A DNA stretch of 64,000 bases from contig CAUJEN010000082.1 in NCBI GenBank assembly GCA_963169765.1, positions 19,256 to 83,255 of the forward strand, written 5' to 3'. The stretch comes from QWHO01 sp021404945 (lineage in GTDB: Bacteria; Vulcanimicrobiota; Xenobia; Xenobiales; QWHO01). Below are positions 37,052-45,405 of the stretch, piece after piece. Each line of letters begins with the position of its first letter. Within the stretch, counting starts at the first letter, position 1. The notes under the pieces are model-generated. The model was given only the letters and a program-made list of their open reading frames with translations. It did not search any database and had not been told where the DNA came from. Made by a program: the position numbers and the translations under genes.

Positions 37052-37417
37052 ATGTCGGTTCGCGAAGAGATCCGTCATCGGTTCGCTCGCCTGAAAGCTG
37101 CCTACCTCAAAGCTCGGGCTGAGTGCGACGACCTGAGAAGAAGCCTGCGCGAGAGCGAGTTCCTGCGCCTGTCTGCCGAGCAGGACAACTGCGCCTTGCG
37201 CCAGAGCCTGGCCCGGGCCACGAGCGATCTGCAGGCTTTCACCTCTCGCGAGGAGGAGCTACGCCGCTCACTGCGGGCCGCCTCCGAGCAGGAGGCAATG
37301 CGCCAGGGCGAGCAGACTCGCTTGTTACACCAGATCGAGCGCCTCCAGCTTGAGCTGTTCAAGGCCCGGGGTGCTTCCCCCGAGCGCCGCGCTGGAGCCT
37401 GGATGCCCAGGGGCTGA
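37052..37417 (+). CDS. Small coiled-coil protein
   Basis: 121 residues, almost entirely heptad-like: FARLKAAYLKARAECDDLRR, LRQSLARATSDLQAF, EEELRRSLRAASEQEAMRQ. No signal peptide, no membrane segment. Starts 12 bp after the glycine-zipper gene and may be translated with it. Basic C-terminus. No family recognised. Confidence 0.55.
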   Translation: MSVREEIRHRFARLKAAYLKARAECDDLRRSLRESEFLRLSAEQDNCALRQSLARATSDLQAFTSREEELRRSLRAASEQEAMRQGEQTRLLHQIERLQLELFKARGASPERRAGAWMPRG

Positions 37418-37520
37418 GTCGGGACCTTCTCCGGGAATCGAGGGGGTTTTCAATTCAGGGCCCGGTCCGAGCCTGCTGATTGAACTTTCCTTGTCCTCTT
37501 TCCATTGGTAGAATTGAGCT

Positions 37521-37787
37521 ATGAACGCATCTGAGGCTGCCCCGGCGTTTCTTCTCGGACAAGTCATGGGGCTCTTGATCGGCAGCGGGATCCTCGGTCT
37601 CGTCGTGGTGGGATTTTTTGCCTTGCTGAACAAGCTTGCTGGCACCCGGATCAATGGATGGGCGGTCGCCACGGGTCTGCTCATTCTCCTGGGAGCGACG
37701 GCCCTGCTCCGAACCGGCGGTCTTCTCATGGCCGCCGCCTGCGGAATGGCCGCTTTGCTCTTTCTCACACAGGCGATCAAGAAGTAG
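37521..37787 (+). CDS. Small integral membrane protein
   Basis: 88 residues with three hydrophobic segments (about 12-34, 44-61, 65-83) and a basic KK end. The start ATG lies about 10 bp after a run of TTGGTAGAATTGAG, with only a weak ribosome site. No recognised domain. The 304-bp gap after it (37788-38091) carries only the promoter of the next gene. Confidence 0.55.
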   Translation: MNASEAAPAFLLGQVMGLLIGSGILGLVVVGFFALLNKLAGTRINGWAVATGLLILLGATALLRTGGLLMAAACGMAALLFLTQAIKK

Positions 37788-38031
37788 TTGCTCCTTCGGG
37801 GGCCGTGGACTGAAAATGCCTGCATCTTCGGTGTAAGGGAAGGATACCGTCACGAGCGGGGCTTTCGCTCCACCCTGGGCGAGCGCCCCACGGGTGGTCT
37901 GTCCCCGGACCGGACCGCAGGCGTAATCTGGCCTTTGCGCGCGTGGGGCACCAGCCTCCTCAGGGCCCCTCCTGCAATGTGTTGTGCAACTTGCAGACCG
38001 CACAGAGAAGCGGCAAAGAATACGGCGGGGC

Positions 38032-38061
38032 TTGACCTGTGCTCTCAAGTTAGTGTATTGT
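38032..38061 (+). promoter_or_regulatory. Sigma-70-like promoter of the DUF1152 gene
   Basis: TTGACC (38032-38037) and TATTGT (38056-38061) are separated by 18 bp, 31 bp upstream of the start codon. The -35 is one base off consensus. The rest of the gap 37788-38091 shows no other coding or structural signal. Confidence 0.5.
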
Positions 38062-38091
38062 AGACACATAAATCATGAAGGAGACCTGCGC

Positions 38092-39048
38092 ATGACTCTC
38101 GGCAGCCTGCCCTTCCTCGAGAAACTCGCCCCCTGCAAGCGCGTGCTGCTCGCCGGCGCCGGCGGCGGGTTCGACATCCTGACCGGAGTCCCGCTCTATG
38201 GCCACCTCAAGAGCCAGGGCAAAGAGGTGTTCCTGGCCAGCCTCTCCTTCTCCGATCTGGCCAGAGCGAGTGGGCGCTGGATGGGCAGCGCCAAACGCAT
38301 CCTCGAGGTGCGGCCGGGCTGTGGGGGGGAGGACCACTACTTCCCCGAGCGCTATCTCACCGAGTGGTTCCAGAGCCAGGGCCAGGACGTGCCTGTTTAC
38401 TGCTTCCGCACCGCGGGCGCAGCCATCTTGCTCCAGATCTACCAGGACCTGGTCAAAGAGCTGAATCTGGACGCGGTCGTGCTGGTGGATGGAGGGACCG
38501 ACAGCCTGATGCGCGGCGACGAGCCCGGGCTGGGCTCGCCGGCCGAGGACATGTCCAGCATCGCGGCCGTGCACAAGCTCGATCTGCCGGTCCGCTTGCT
38601 GCTCAACCTGGGATTCGGGGTGGACACCCACCACGGCGTGTGCCATGCCCACGTGCTGGAGGCGGTGGCTGACCTCACCCCCACGGGAGACTTCCTGGGC
38701 GCCTTCTCGCTTCTGCCTGGCATGCCCGAGTTCCAGGCCTTCGCCGGGGCGGTCCGCTATGTCTGCGAGCGCATGCCCGGTCACGAGAGCATCGTGACCA
38801 CTTCCATCGTGGCTGCCGGGGAAGGCCAGTTTGGCGACCACCATCCCACCTCGCGCACCCATGGAACGCCTCAGTTCATCAATCCCTTGATGTCGATGTA
38901 CTGGGGGTTCGAGCTGGACGGGGTGGCGCGGCGCTGCCTCTACCTCGACTACCTGCTCGAGACCTACGACCGCTGGGACGTCCACCGGGCCATCTCCAAC
39001 TTCCTCTATACCGTCACCCCTCGCGAGTGGCAGACAATTCCCCTCTAA
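38092..39048 (+). CDS. DUF1152 family protein
   Basis: 318 residues. N-terminal Rossmann-like LLAGAGGGFDILTGVPLY, then DAVVLVDGGTDSLMRGDEPG and DTHHGVCHAHVLEAVADLTP, all hallmarks of DUF1152. The catalytic activity of the family is not established; the Gly-rich loop and DGGTDS suggest nucleotide or sugar binding. Good ribosome site (AAGGAG) 8 bases before the ATG. No operon partners. Confidence 0.85.
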   Translation: MTLGSLPFLEKLAPCKRVLLAGAGGGFDILTGVPLYGHLKSQGKEVFLASLSFSDLARASGRWMGSAKRILEVRPGCGGEDHYFPERYLTEWFQSQGQDVPVYCFRTAGAAILLQIYQDLVKELNLDAVVLVDGGTDSLMRGDEPGLGSPAEDMSSIAAVHKLDLPVRLLLNLGFGVDTHHGVCHAHVLEAVADLTPTGDFLGAFSLLPGMPEFQAFAGAVRYVCERMPGHESIVTTSIVAAGEGQFGDHHPTSRTHGTPQFINPLMSMYWGFELDGVARRCLYLDYLLETYDRWDVHRAISNFLYTVTPREWQTIPL

Positions 39049-39116
39049 ACTTCGTCGCCTTGACCGTGCCACCTGACGTGCGGTGAGAAACTTGTTTCGA
39101 GCCGCTCCCAACGGGC

Positions 39117-39155
39117 GATGCGACGAAGCTCAACCTGTTGAGAATTCATCGCATC
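39117..39155. repeat. Nested inverted repeat between convergent genes
   Basis: GATGCGA (39117-39123) pairs with TCGCATC (39149-39155), and inside it CTCAAC pairs with GTTGAG around a 2-nt turn. It lies between the convergent DUF1152 and GspF/PilC-like genes and probably serves as a bidirectional terminator or 3' hairpin. Confidence 0.45.
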
Positions 39156-39171
39156 TTCTATGCGAGGGAGT

Positions 39172-40236
39172 TTATGTGAGCCCGGAAATCAACATGCTGG
39201 TAGGCAGAAGCACGGCAATGAACAAGATCCCCGAGATCACGCCCATGGCCATCATTAAGAGCGGCTCGAGCATGGCGGTCAACACCTCGGTCAGGTGGTC
39301 GGCCTCCAACTCGTTGAGGCGGGCCGCCATCCTTGTCAGAGATCCCAGACGGGCCGACTCTTCCCCCGCCCCGATCAACTGCAGGGCGTCGGCTCGCAGC
39401 ACCTGGCATGAGCGCAAGGCTTCGGTCAGGCTGGAGCCATCGAACACCTGCTGGCGAATCTGTAGAAACTGACGGGCCAGCATGCGGTTGCCGCTGAGAC
39501 GAGAGAGCATGTCCAGGGCCTCCGAGAGCCGGCAGCCCGATTCGATCAACAGAGCCAGGAGATAGAGCAGGCGGCTGGCGGCCCTTCGCTCCACCAGAGG
39601 AACGCGCAGCCACAGGCTATCAAGCTGCAGACCGAGGGGGGACTCGTCCAACCAGGCTCGGATGGAGGCGCGGCTGAGCCACAGGCTGAGCGGCAAGAGC
39701 ACGACCGGCACCAGCATGGCCGGATGGCGCGCCAGGCCACCGACGGCCAGCACCATGCGGGTCAGCAGGGGCAATTGCATGTGCATCGAGACAAAGAGCT
39801 GCTCCATCACCGGCAATAGAACGAAGGTGAACAGCAGGCAGAGCACGCCCCCAACGGCCAGCATCATGGCCGGGTAGGTCAGAGCTGCCACCAGCTTGCG
39901 CCGTTCCGTGTGCTGGCGCTCCAGATCGAGAGCCAGGCGCTCCAGCACCAGGGCCAGGCCACCCGTGCGCTCGCCCACCGCGATCGCCTGCACGTAGGGC
40001 TCGGGAAAATCCTGACGGCGAAGGGTCTCCGCCAGGCTGTGGCCCTGCTGCAGGTTGGCCACCATCTGGTCCACCGCCGTCTGGACGGCCTTCTCGCCGG
40101 TGCGACACACTTCCAGGCTTCGGGTGAGAGGAACTCCGGCATTGAACAAGGTGGCCAGTTGGCGGGTCAACTGGCTCATTTGAGGCAGGTTCAAAGGCAT
40201 CGGCGCGCCAATTCCCAAGACAGACTGAACACTCAT
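39172..40236 (-). CDS. GspF/PilC-type inner membrane platform protein
   Basis: 354 residues. Two T2SS-F domains: LTRQLATLFNAGVPLTRSLE... and SRLLYLLALLIESGCRLSEAL, each followed by membrane segments (about 115-140, 160-185, and 330-352). This protein anchors the pilus or pseudopilus assembly ATPase. No assembly ATPase or pilin peptidase is in the window, but prepilin-like genes lie just across the divergent sensor kinase. Start at ATG 40234-40236; a second ATG 36 bp downstream is possible. Confidence 0.9.
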   Translation of the reverse strand: MSVQSVLGIGAPMPLNLPQMSQLTRQLATLFNAGVPLTRSLEVCRTGEKAVQTAVDQMVANLQQGHSLAETLRRQDFPEPYVQAIAVGERTGGLALVLERLALDLERQHTERRKLVAALTYPAMMLAVGGVLCLLFTFVLLPVMEQLFVSMHMQLPLLTRMVLAVGGLARHPAMLVPVVLLPLSLWLSRASIRAWLDESPLGLQLDSLWLRVPLVERRAASRLLYLLALLIESGCRLSEALDMLSRLSGNRMLARQFLQIRQQVFDGSSLTEALRSCQVLRADALQLIGAGEESARLGSLTRMAARLNELEADHLTEVLTAMLEPLLMMAMGVISGILFIAVLLPTSMLISGLT

Positions 40237-40251
40237 TCGCCCCCCACGCGA

Positions 40252-42525
40252 TTGCCCGGAACGGCCTGGGTGCTGGCTGGCCTTCTTTATGCCGGAGGCC
40301 TGGCGTTGACCCTGGGCCGGGCTGTGCCTGTTCCGCCGGAGGCGGCGCTGCTCCTGCTGGCCACGGTGCTGCTCGAGATGGCCGGGGGAGCCTCGGCCCT
40401 CTATCTCGGGGTGGCCCTGGCTCCCGGACTGGGTCCGGCCTGGACGGTGCTGCTGCTCACTCTGGGAATGGCCACCCGGATGGTGCTCCGTCGTGGCCGC
40501 CTGGAGGAGGTGGCGGGGGAGTCATTGCCCGTGCTGGCGGCCACCCTGCCGCTGGCGCTGCTCGGTCCGGGGCTGCCCCGTTGGGGTCAGGTCTTGCTGC
40601 TGGTCGACCTCTACCTGCCCGTGGCCCTGCATCTCAAACGCCCCCCCTCTTTCCCGCGGGCCCTGGTGAGCTGCGGCCTGGCGGTGGGCCTCGGGGGCAC
40701 CCTGGGGCAAGGCTGGATCACGGTGCTGGCCCTCCTGGCCGCGGCCGCTCTGGTTCCCTCCCTGCGCTCGAGCGCTCCCCCCCAGACCCCCGCCCCGCCC
40801 CGCGAGATCACCCCCTCGCGACGCCGGCTCGAGGACGAGCTGCGCCACGAGTTGGAGAAGAGCCGCCACGACTACGTGTTGCTGGAGGAGGCCACCCTGG
40901 AGCTGGGAGCCAGCCCCAGCCTGCCACTGTGTCTCGAGAGCCTGGTCGCGCGATTGGCCTCCATGGTGGACTGCCAGAGCGCGGTGGTGTTCCTGGGCAA
41001 GGAAGGCCGGCTGCTGCCGCTCGCCTTTCGCTCGCCCTTCCGAGAGCAACTGGCCAACGTCGAGCTGACCGGACTGAGCGAAGAGCTGGTGGAGCAGGCC
41101 TGGAAGACCCGGGCTCCGGCCTCGCGCAGCCAGGGACCGGGCGGGGCCCTGTTCTCCTCGGAGGGATCGGCCGTTGCCCTGCCGCTGGGGAGCCTGGGCG
41201 TGGTCTACGTGGGAAGGGCTCCCAACTTCCCCCTGGCCAGCCAGGAGCTGCGCCTGATCACCTTGCTCACCAACCAGGCTGCCGTGGCGGCCTCCTCGCT
41301 TCTCTTGCGTGACGAGCAGAAGCGGGCCCTGGAGCTCTATCAGGAGTCCTGTCGTCGCCTGGAGACCTGGGCCGAGGGCCTGTCGCGGCTGGTGGAGGGA
41401 GCCCGGGCGGCTTCCTCTACCCTGGACTCCAGGGCTATCCTGGACGTGCTGGTGGAAAGGGCCCTGGAGAGCGCGCCCTGTCCCAGTCTGGCTCTGTTTC
41501 TGGGTGAGGAGCTGTTGCGTGCGCGCCCTCCCGAGCTGGCGCTATCCTTTGCCGAGCGCATGCGCCCTCAGCTCGGGCCTGCTCGCAAGAGCGGTCGGCC
41601 GCTGGCCCTGGATGGACGCTGGCAACCTCTGCAGGATGGCGAGGAGAGCCTGCTGCTGGTGCCCTTGATGGCTGAGAGCGGGGCGGTAGGCGTGCTCTGC
41701 CTGGGTCGGACCGAGAAGGAGGCTTTTCCCCGCCACCAGCAAGATCTGCTCAGCATGCTGGCCTGCCACGCTGCCCTGGCGCTGGACAATGCTCGCCACT
41801 TCCAGGATCTGTCCGATGCCCTGAGGCGTGTGCAAGAATCCGAGGTGCAGCTGGTGCAGAGCTCCAAGCTGGCGGCCGTCGGCCAGCTCGCGGCCGGAGT
41901 GGCCCACGAGCTGAACACTCCCCTCAACAGCATTTTGCTGGCGGCCGAGACGGCCTCCGAGCTGGTCGAGAGTTCTCCCGAGCGGGCCCGCAAGCACCTT
42001 GAGCTGACCGTTCGCTCGGGGCTAAGGGCCCGTGACATCGTGGCCAAGCTGCTCTACTATGCTCGCGATGCCCGTGAGGGCAAGGTCGAGGCAGATCTCA
42101 ACCAGGTCGTTCGGGATACCCTGGAGCTGCACGGCCACCAGCTCCGTTTGAGCGGCCTGGAGGTGGAGTGCGAGTTGGCCGAGCTCCCCCGGATCAGCAT
42201 GTGTCCCAACGAGATCCAGCAGGTGCTGGTCAATTTGCTCCTCAATGCTCGCGACGTCTTGCCCGCTGGCGGCAAGGTGTGGGTGCGCACCCGCCGACAA
42301 GATTCCTGGCTCGAGCTGGAGGTGGAGGACAGTGGCCCGGGCGTGCCCAAGGAGGCGGCTGAGAAAATCTTCGATCCGTTCTTCACCACCAAGCCGATCG
42401 GTCAGGGAACGGGTCTGGGATTGTCGGTCAGCCGTCAGATTCTGGAGCGCCACGGAGGCACGCTTCGATTGGAGGAAAGCCGGCGCGGGGCGCGTTTCGT
42501 GCTGGCCCTGCCGGCACCAGCATGA
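40252..42525 (+). CDS. Membrane sensor histidine kinase with GAF domains
   Basis: 757 residues from TTG 40252 (GTG 40270 also possible; neither has a clear ribosome site). Six hydrophobic N-terminal segments (about 1-170), a short coiled coil, two GAF-like domains (about 210-350 and 400-540), HisKA with H-box VAHELNTPLNSIL, and HATPase with VLVNLLLNARD (N box), DSGPGVP (G1) and GTGLGLSV (G2). The response regulator is not adjacent. Overlaps the first prepilin gene by 4 bp (ATGA), so it may control or travel with the pseudopilin genes. Confidence 0.92.
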   Translation: MPGTAWVLAGLLYAGGLALTLGRAVPVPPEAALLLLATVLLEMAGGASALYLGVALAPGLGPAWTVLLLTLGMATRMVLRRGRLEEVAGESLPVLAATLPLALLGPGLPRWGQVLLLVDLYLPVALHLKRPPSFPRALVSCGLAVGLGGTLGQGWITVLALLAAAALVPSLRSSAPPQTPAPPREITPSRRRLEDELRHELEKSRHDYVLLEEATLELGASPSLPLCLESLVARLASMVDCQSAVVFLGKEGRLLPLAFRSPFREQLANVELTGLSEELVEQAWKTRAPASRSQGPGGALFSSEGSAVALPLGSLGVVYVGRAPNFPLASQELRLITLLTNQAAVAASSLLLRDEQKRALELYQESCRRLETWAEGLSRLVEGARAASSTLDSRAILDVLVERALESAPCPSLALFLGEELLRARPPELALSFAERMRPQLGPARKSGRPLALDGRWQPLQDGEESLLLVPLMAESGAVGVLCLGRTEKEAFPRHQQDLLSMLACHAALALDNARHFQDLSDALRRVQESEVQLVQSSKLAAVGQLAAGVAHELNTPLNSILLAAETASELVESSPERARKHLELTVRSGLRARDIVAKLLYYARDAREGKVEADLNQVVRDTLELHGHQLRLSGLEVECELAELPRISMCPNEIQQVLVNLLLNARDVLPAGGKVWVRTRRQDSWLELEVEDSGPGVPKEAAEKIFDPFFTTKPIGQGTGLGLSVSRQILERHGGTLRLEESRRGARFVLALPAPA

Positions 42526-42902
42526 GGGGGAGAGGCTTCAGCTTGCTGGAGATGATGGTCGCCACGGTGCTGGCAGGGGTGATCCTGGTCAGCCTGGCTC
42601 CGCTTTTACCCCAGCTCTCGCGAGGTGCGGTGACCGGACGCCATCGCATGGCAGCCGTGCACCTGGCCCAGCAGCAGCTCGAGCTGACTCTCTCGCAGGG
42701 CTACGCCGGCATGAGCTCGACCAGCGGCAGCATCGTGCTCGACAGCACCATCCGCGACGTTGTCCAGAGCACGCGCTATGACTATGAGGTGGTGGTGGCC
42801 GATCGGCCGCCCGACCTTCGCTCGGTGCTCGTCACCGTGCGCTGGACGGAGGCTGAGCGAGCGCTCTCAGAGCAGGTGGAAGCCCTGGTGGTGAGCCCGT
42901 GA
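42522..42902 (+). CDS. Type II/IV pseudopilin-like protein
   Basis: 126 residues. Class III signal: short basic leader MRGRG then FSLLEMMVATVLAGVILVSL, with Glu at +5 of the mature protein, the prepilin peptidase signature. The remainder is a small beta-rich head. Its ATG overlaps the kinase stop. Likely a minor (pseudo)pilin of GspI/PilV size. Confidence 0.85.
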   Translation: MRGRGFSLLEMMVATVLAGVILVSLAPLLPQLSRGAVTGRHRMAAVHLAQQQLELTLSQGYAGMSSTSGSIVLDSTIRDVVQSTRYDYEVVVADRPPDLRSVLVTVRWTEAERALSEQVEALVVSP

Positions 42903-43480
42903 GCAGGCGCCGCGGGTTGACCCTGCCCGAGATGCTGGTGGCCTGCGCCCTGGCCTCGCTGGTCTTGACCGGTCTGGCCACGTTGTTCGTGCAGAGCGTG
43001 CGCTACCACCGGGCCCTGGAGGTCAGCCTGGAGCTGCAACAGAGCAACCTGGCCGCCATGGCCCTGCTGTCGCGAGATCTCTCCGAGGGCAACCCGGCCA
43101 GCCTGCGCACCGAGCCGGGCGGGCTGGTGATGGGCTCGCCCAGAGATCTGGTCGGCAATCTCCAGGCGGATTCCCAGGGACGCCTGATGTGGCGCAAGTA
43201 CATTTGCTACTACCTGGCTCCCATCAACGGCGTCAACTGCTTGTTACGCAAAGAGCAAGCGCTGCCCGTTCCCCTGGACACGGCTCCCATTCTCCCGGAT
43301 ACTCTGGATGTGCTTTTTTTTCGAACCAGTGCCACTCCTTACAGCGTGCTAGCTCGCAACCTCGAGCAACTGGAGATCTCGGGCAGCAACCCGGTCTCGA
43401 TTCGCCTGGTCTCCTCGCGAACCGTCGCCAACGAGCTCTTCCGCATCGAAAGCCGAAGTGATGTCGTTGCCAAGAACTGA
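42899..43480 (+). CDS. Type II/IV pseudopilin-like protein (GspJ/PilW size)
   Basis: 193 residues. Basic leader MSRRRG then LTLPEMLVACALASLVLTGL with Glu at +5; Pro at +4 as often in minor pilins. A globular beta-rich head follows. Overlaps the previous gene by 4 bp and the next by 20 bp, so the three are one translational unit. Processed by a prepilin peptidase not seen here. Confidence 0.85.
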   Translation: MSRRRGLTLPEMLVACALASLVLTGLATLFVQSVRYHRALEVSLELQQSNLAAMALLSRDLSEGNPASLRTEPGGLVMGSPRDLVGNLQADSQGRLMWRKYICYYLAPINGVNCLLRKEQALPVPLDTAPILPDTLDVLFFRTSATPYSVLARNLEQLEISGSNPVSIRLVSSRTVANELFRIESRSDVVAKN

Positions 43481-44675
43481 TCGAGGCTTCGGGTTGGTCT
43501 GGGTGCTGTTCTTTGGCCTCCTGCTGTGGATGCTGGTGCTGAGCATTCACTTCTGGAGCGTGCAGAGCCTGCGGCGCACCTCCGACCGGGCCACCATGGC
43601 CCGGTGCGAGCACGCGGCCCGCTCGGGGCTCCAGGTGGGGCTGAGTCGGCTCAAGACCAACGATGCCTGGTCAGCTCCCATCAGCGACGCCATGCCAGAC
43701 TTGAGCCAGGTGCGCTACGACGTGCTCTTTCTCAACAATACCGCCGGTCCCGCCACGGTCGCGCCGGACGGTACGCCGGTGCCGGCCGGAGCCGTCTACA
43801 TGCTGAGCGTCGGGCGCGCCGGTAACTTGCGCTTCACGGCCGGGGCCCTGGCTATCCGTGGCCAGAGCACCAGCCTGTTCGATTACGGGCTCTTTTCCGA
43901 TGGCGATATCAGTATGTCCGGCGCTTCGGCCATCCGCTCCTGGGGGCCGTCCCTGCCTTCCCCGCTGCCCTTTCAGACGGGCACCAACGGTTTTTCTGGG
44001 GGAGTGGTCAACATGAGCGGCGACAGCCGCATCGACGGGCTCCTCATGGTCGGGCCAGGGGGAGGGCCTGGCTCGGTCAGCAACAGTGGCAGCTCCTCCT
44101 ACGGCTCGCTGGGGGTGCTGGCCGTTCCCAAAACCTTCACCAGCTTTGCCGCTCCCGCTACCACCGGCCCTTTGCAGGTAGTCAGCCTGAGTGGATCTGA
44201 TCAACAAGACCTGGCTCCTGGCAATTATCGCAGACTCTCGCTGAGCGGCGACAGCCAGGCGATGCTGACCTCGGGACAGTACTACTTTGCCCAGGGAATC
44301 ACCATGAGCGGCTCCTCGCGCCTGGTCATTCAGAACCCCTCCGGCCCGGTCTTGATCCTGGCTGACAACGGCCTGGATCAGTCGGGCAGCAGCCAGATCA
44401 ACCCGGGCGGGCTCCCGTCCAACCTCCAGGTGGTGCTGCTGGGGGGGGGCTTGAGCCTCAGCACGGACTCCGGCCTGCGGGCCGGGGTCTATACACCTGG
44501 CTCCAATGCCAGTACCTCCGGAGACTCGCGCATCATCGGGGCCCTGGTGGCCCGCCGCATGAGCATGAGCGGCTCCTCCTCGCTCCTGTTCGACCACTCG
44601 CTGGCCGGCGGCGGCGCAGCGGGCCCGCCGGGCCAGTGGCGCCTGACCATCGTGCGCGCCGACGGAAACTCGTAA
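43461..44675 (+). CDS. PilX-like membrane protein with MSGxS repeat domain
   Basis: 404 residues from ATG 43461. One N-terminal hydrophobic segment (FGLVWVLFFGLLLWMLVLSI) without the Glu of true pilins, a pilin-like stalk (ATMARCEHAARSGLQVGLSR), and from about 140 a beta-helix-like repeat region with recurring DISMSGASAIRS, VNMSGDSRID, LSLSGDSQAMLTS, ITMSGSSRLV, MSMSGSSSLLF. The repeat pattern (about 20-25 residues) suggests a right-handed beta-helix tip on a pilus-like structure, as in DUF7305/PilX-type adhesins. Last gene of the mini-cluster. Confidence 0.75.
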   Translation: MSLPRTDRGFGLVWVLFFGLLLWMLVLSIHFWSVQSLRRTSDRATMARCEHAARSGLQVGLSRLKTNDAWSAPISDAMPDLSQVRYDVLFLNNTAGPATVAPDGTPVPAGAVYMLSVGRAGNLRFTAGALAIRGQSTSLFDYGLFSDGDISMSGASAIRSWGPSLPSPLPFQTGTNGFSGGVVNMSGDSRIDGLLMVGPGGGPGSVSNSGSSSYGSLGVLAVPKTFTSFAAPATTGPLQVVSLSGSDQQDLAPGNYRRLSLSGDSQAMLTSGQYYFAQGITMSGSSRLVIQNPSGPVLILADNGLDQSGSSQINPGGLPSNLQVVLLGGGLSLSTDSGLRAGVYTPGSNASTSGDSRIIGALVARRMSMSGSSSLLFDHSLAGGGAAGPPGQWRLTIVRADGNS

Positions 44676-44763
44676 CAATTCGGCAACAAAGTTTGCACAA
44701 ATTCCAACAGCCTGACAGCCACTGCCCCTCAGACTGGTTTAAAATCAGCCTCAGGAGGCCACC

Positions 44764-45318
44764 ATGTACCATGAGCTTGTCTACAGTCTGACTCAGGACG
44801 ACCGAATCTGGGACCGACGGCGCGAAGGACGGCGCAGCGAGCTGCGCAGCTTGCCAGGATTGGGCTTCTTGCTCGACAGCAGCCCCCGGGGAGCCCGCGT
44901 GGCCTTCCTCGATCGCCCCGCCGTGGGCGCTCGGGTCCGCGTGGAGGACCGATTCGGTCGCGTGAAGTGGGTGCGCGGCAACCTGGCCGGGGTGATCCTG
45001 GTGGGAGCACGCAAGGCCGAGCAGCGTCCGCGCCGGGCCCGCCGCTTTCCGGCCCTCTTCCCGGTGCGCGTCAAGAACGGCCTGCGTGGCTACACTATCG
45101 ACCTGGGCATGGATGGAGCCCGGCTCGATCTTCCGCTTGATGCTGGCAAGGTGGTCCAGCTCGATCTGATGGGGATCGACCTGTGGGCCAGGGTGGTGCA
45201 ACGCTGTCCGGGCGGATGCCGGGTTCGCTTCGTCGGGCGCGGGCCAAAGCAGATGAGCGCTTTGCGGGACCTGCTCGTGCGGGTTTCTTCCATCTGTCCA
45301 CGACCTCGAAGCGCCTGA
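44764..45318 (+). CDS. PilZ-like domain protein
   Basis: 184 residues. C-terminal half shows the PilZ pattern: an RRARR/RRF basic stretch, FPVRVKNGLRGYTIDLGMDGARLDLP (split: D-x-G-x-x-G-A-x-L) and a final barrel strand LWARVVQRCPGGCRVRF. Binds cyclic-di-GMP in typical members. Ribosome site AGGAGG 5 bases before the ATG. It follows the pilin-like cluster and may link second-messenger level to surface structures. Ends at a strong terminator. Confidence 0.75.
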   Translation: MYHELVYSLTQDDRIWDRRREGRRSELRSLPGLGFLLDSSPRGARVAFLDRPAVGARVRVEDRFGRVKWVRGNLAGVILVGARKAEQRPRRARRFPALFPVRVKNGLRGYTIDLGMDGARLDLPLDAGKVVQLDLMGIDLWARVVQRCPGGCRVRFVGRGPKQMSALRDLLVRVSSICPRPRSA

Positions 45319-45358
45319 GCAAAAGCGGGCCCCTGAGGACAGGGGCCCGCTTTTGCTT
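45319..45358 (+). terminator. Strong intrinsic terminator after the PilZ gene
   Basis: Perfect 16-bp stem (45319-45334 with 45341-45356), 6-nt loop, and a short T run after it. It directly follows the stop codon of the PilZ gene. Confidence 0.9.
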
Positions 45359-45405
45359 TGGCGAAGGGGCAGCCGAAGTTTGCTCGAGAGCCGGAGGGGA
45401 GTCCT

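Noticed and set aside
38075..38095. Six-codon leader ORF (ATG at 38075) overlapping the DUF1152 start
   Set aside because: It has no ribosome site of its own and contains the AAGGAG that serves the real gene; likely chance.
39910..40251. 114 extra codons upstream of the sensor kinase in the same frame
   Set aside because: This stretch is antisense to the GspF/PilC-like gene and has no protein character; the kinase is started at 40252.
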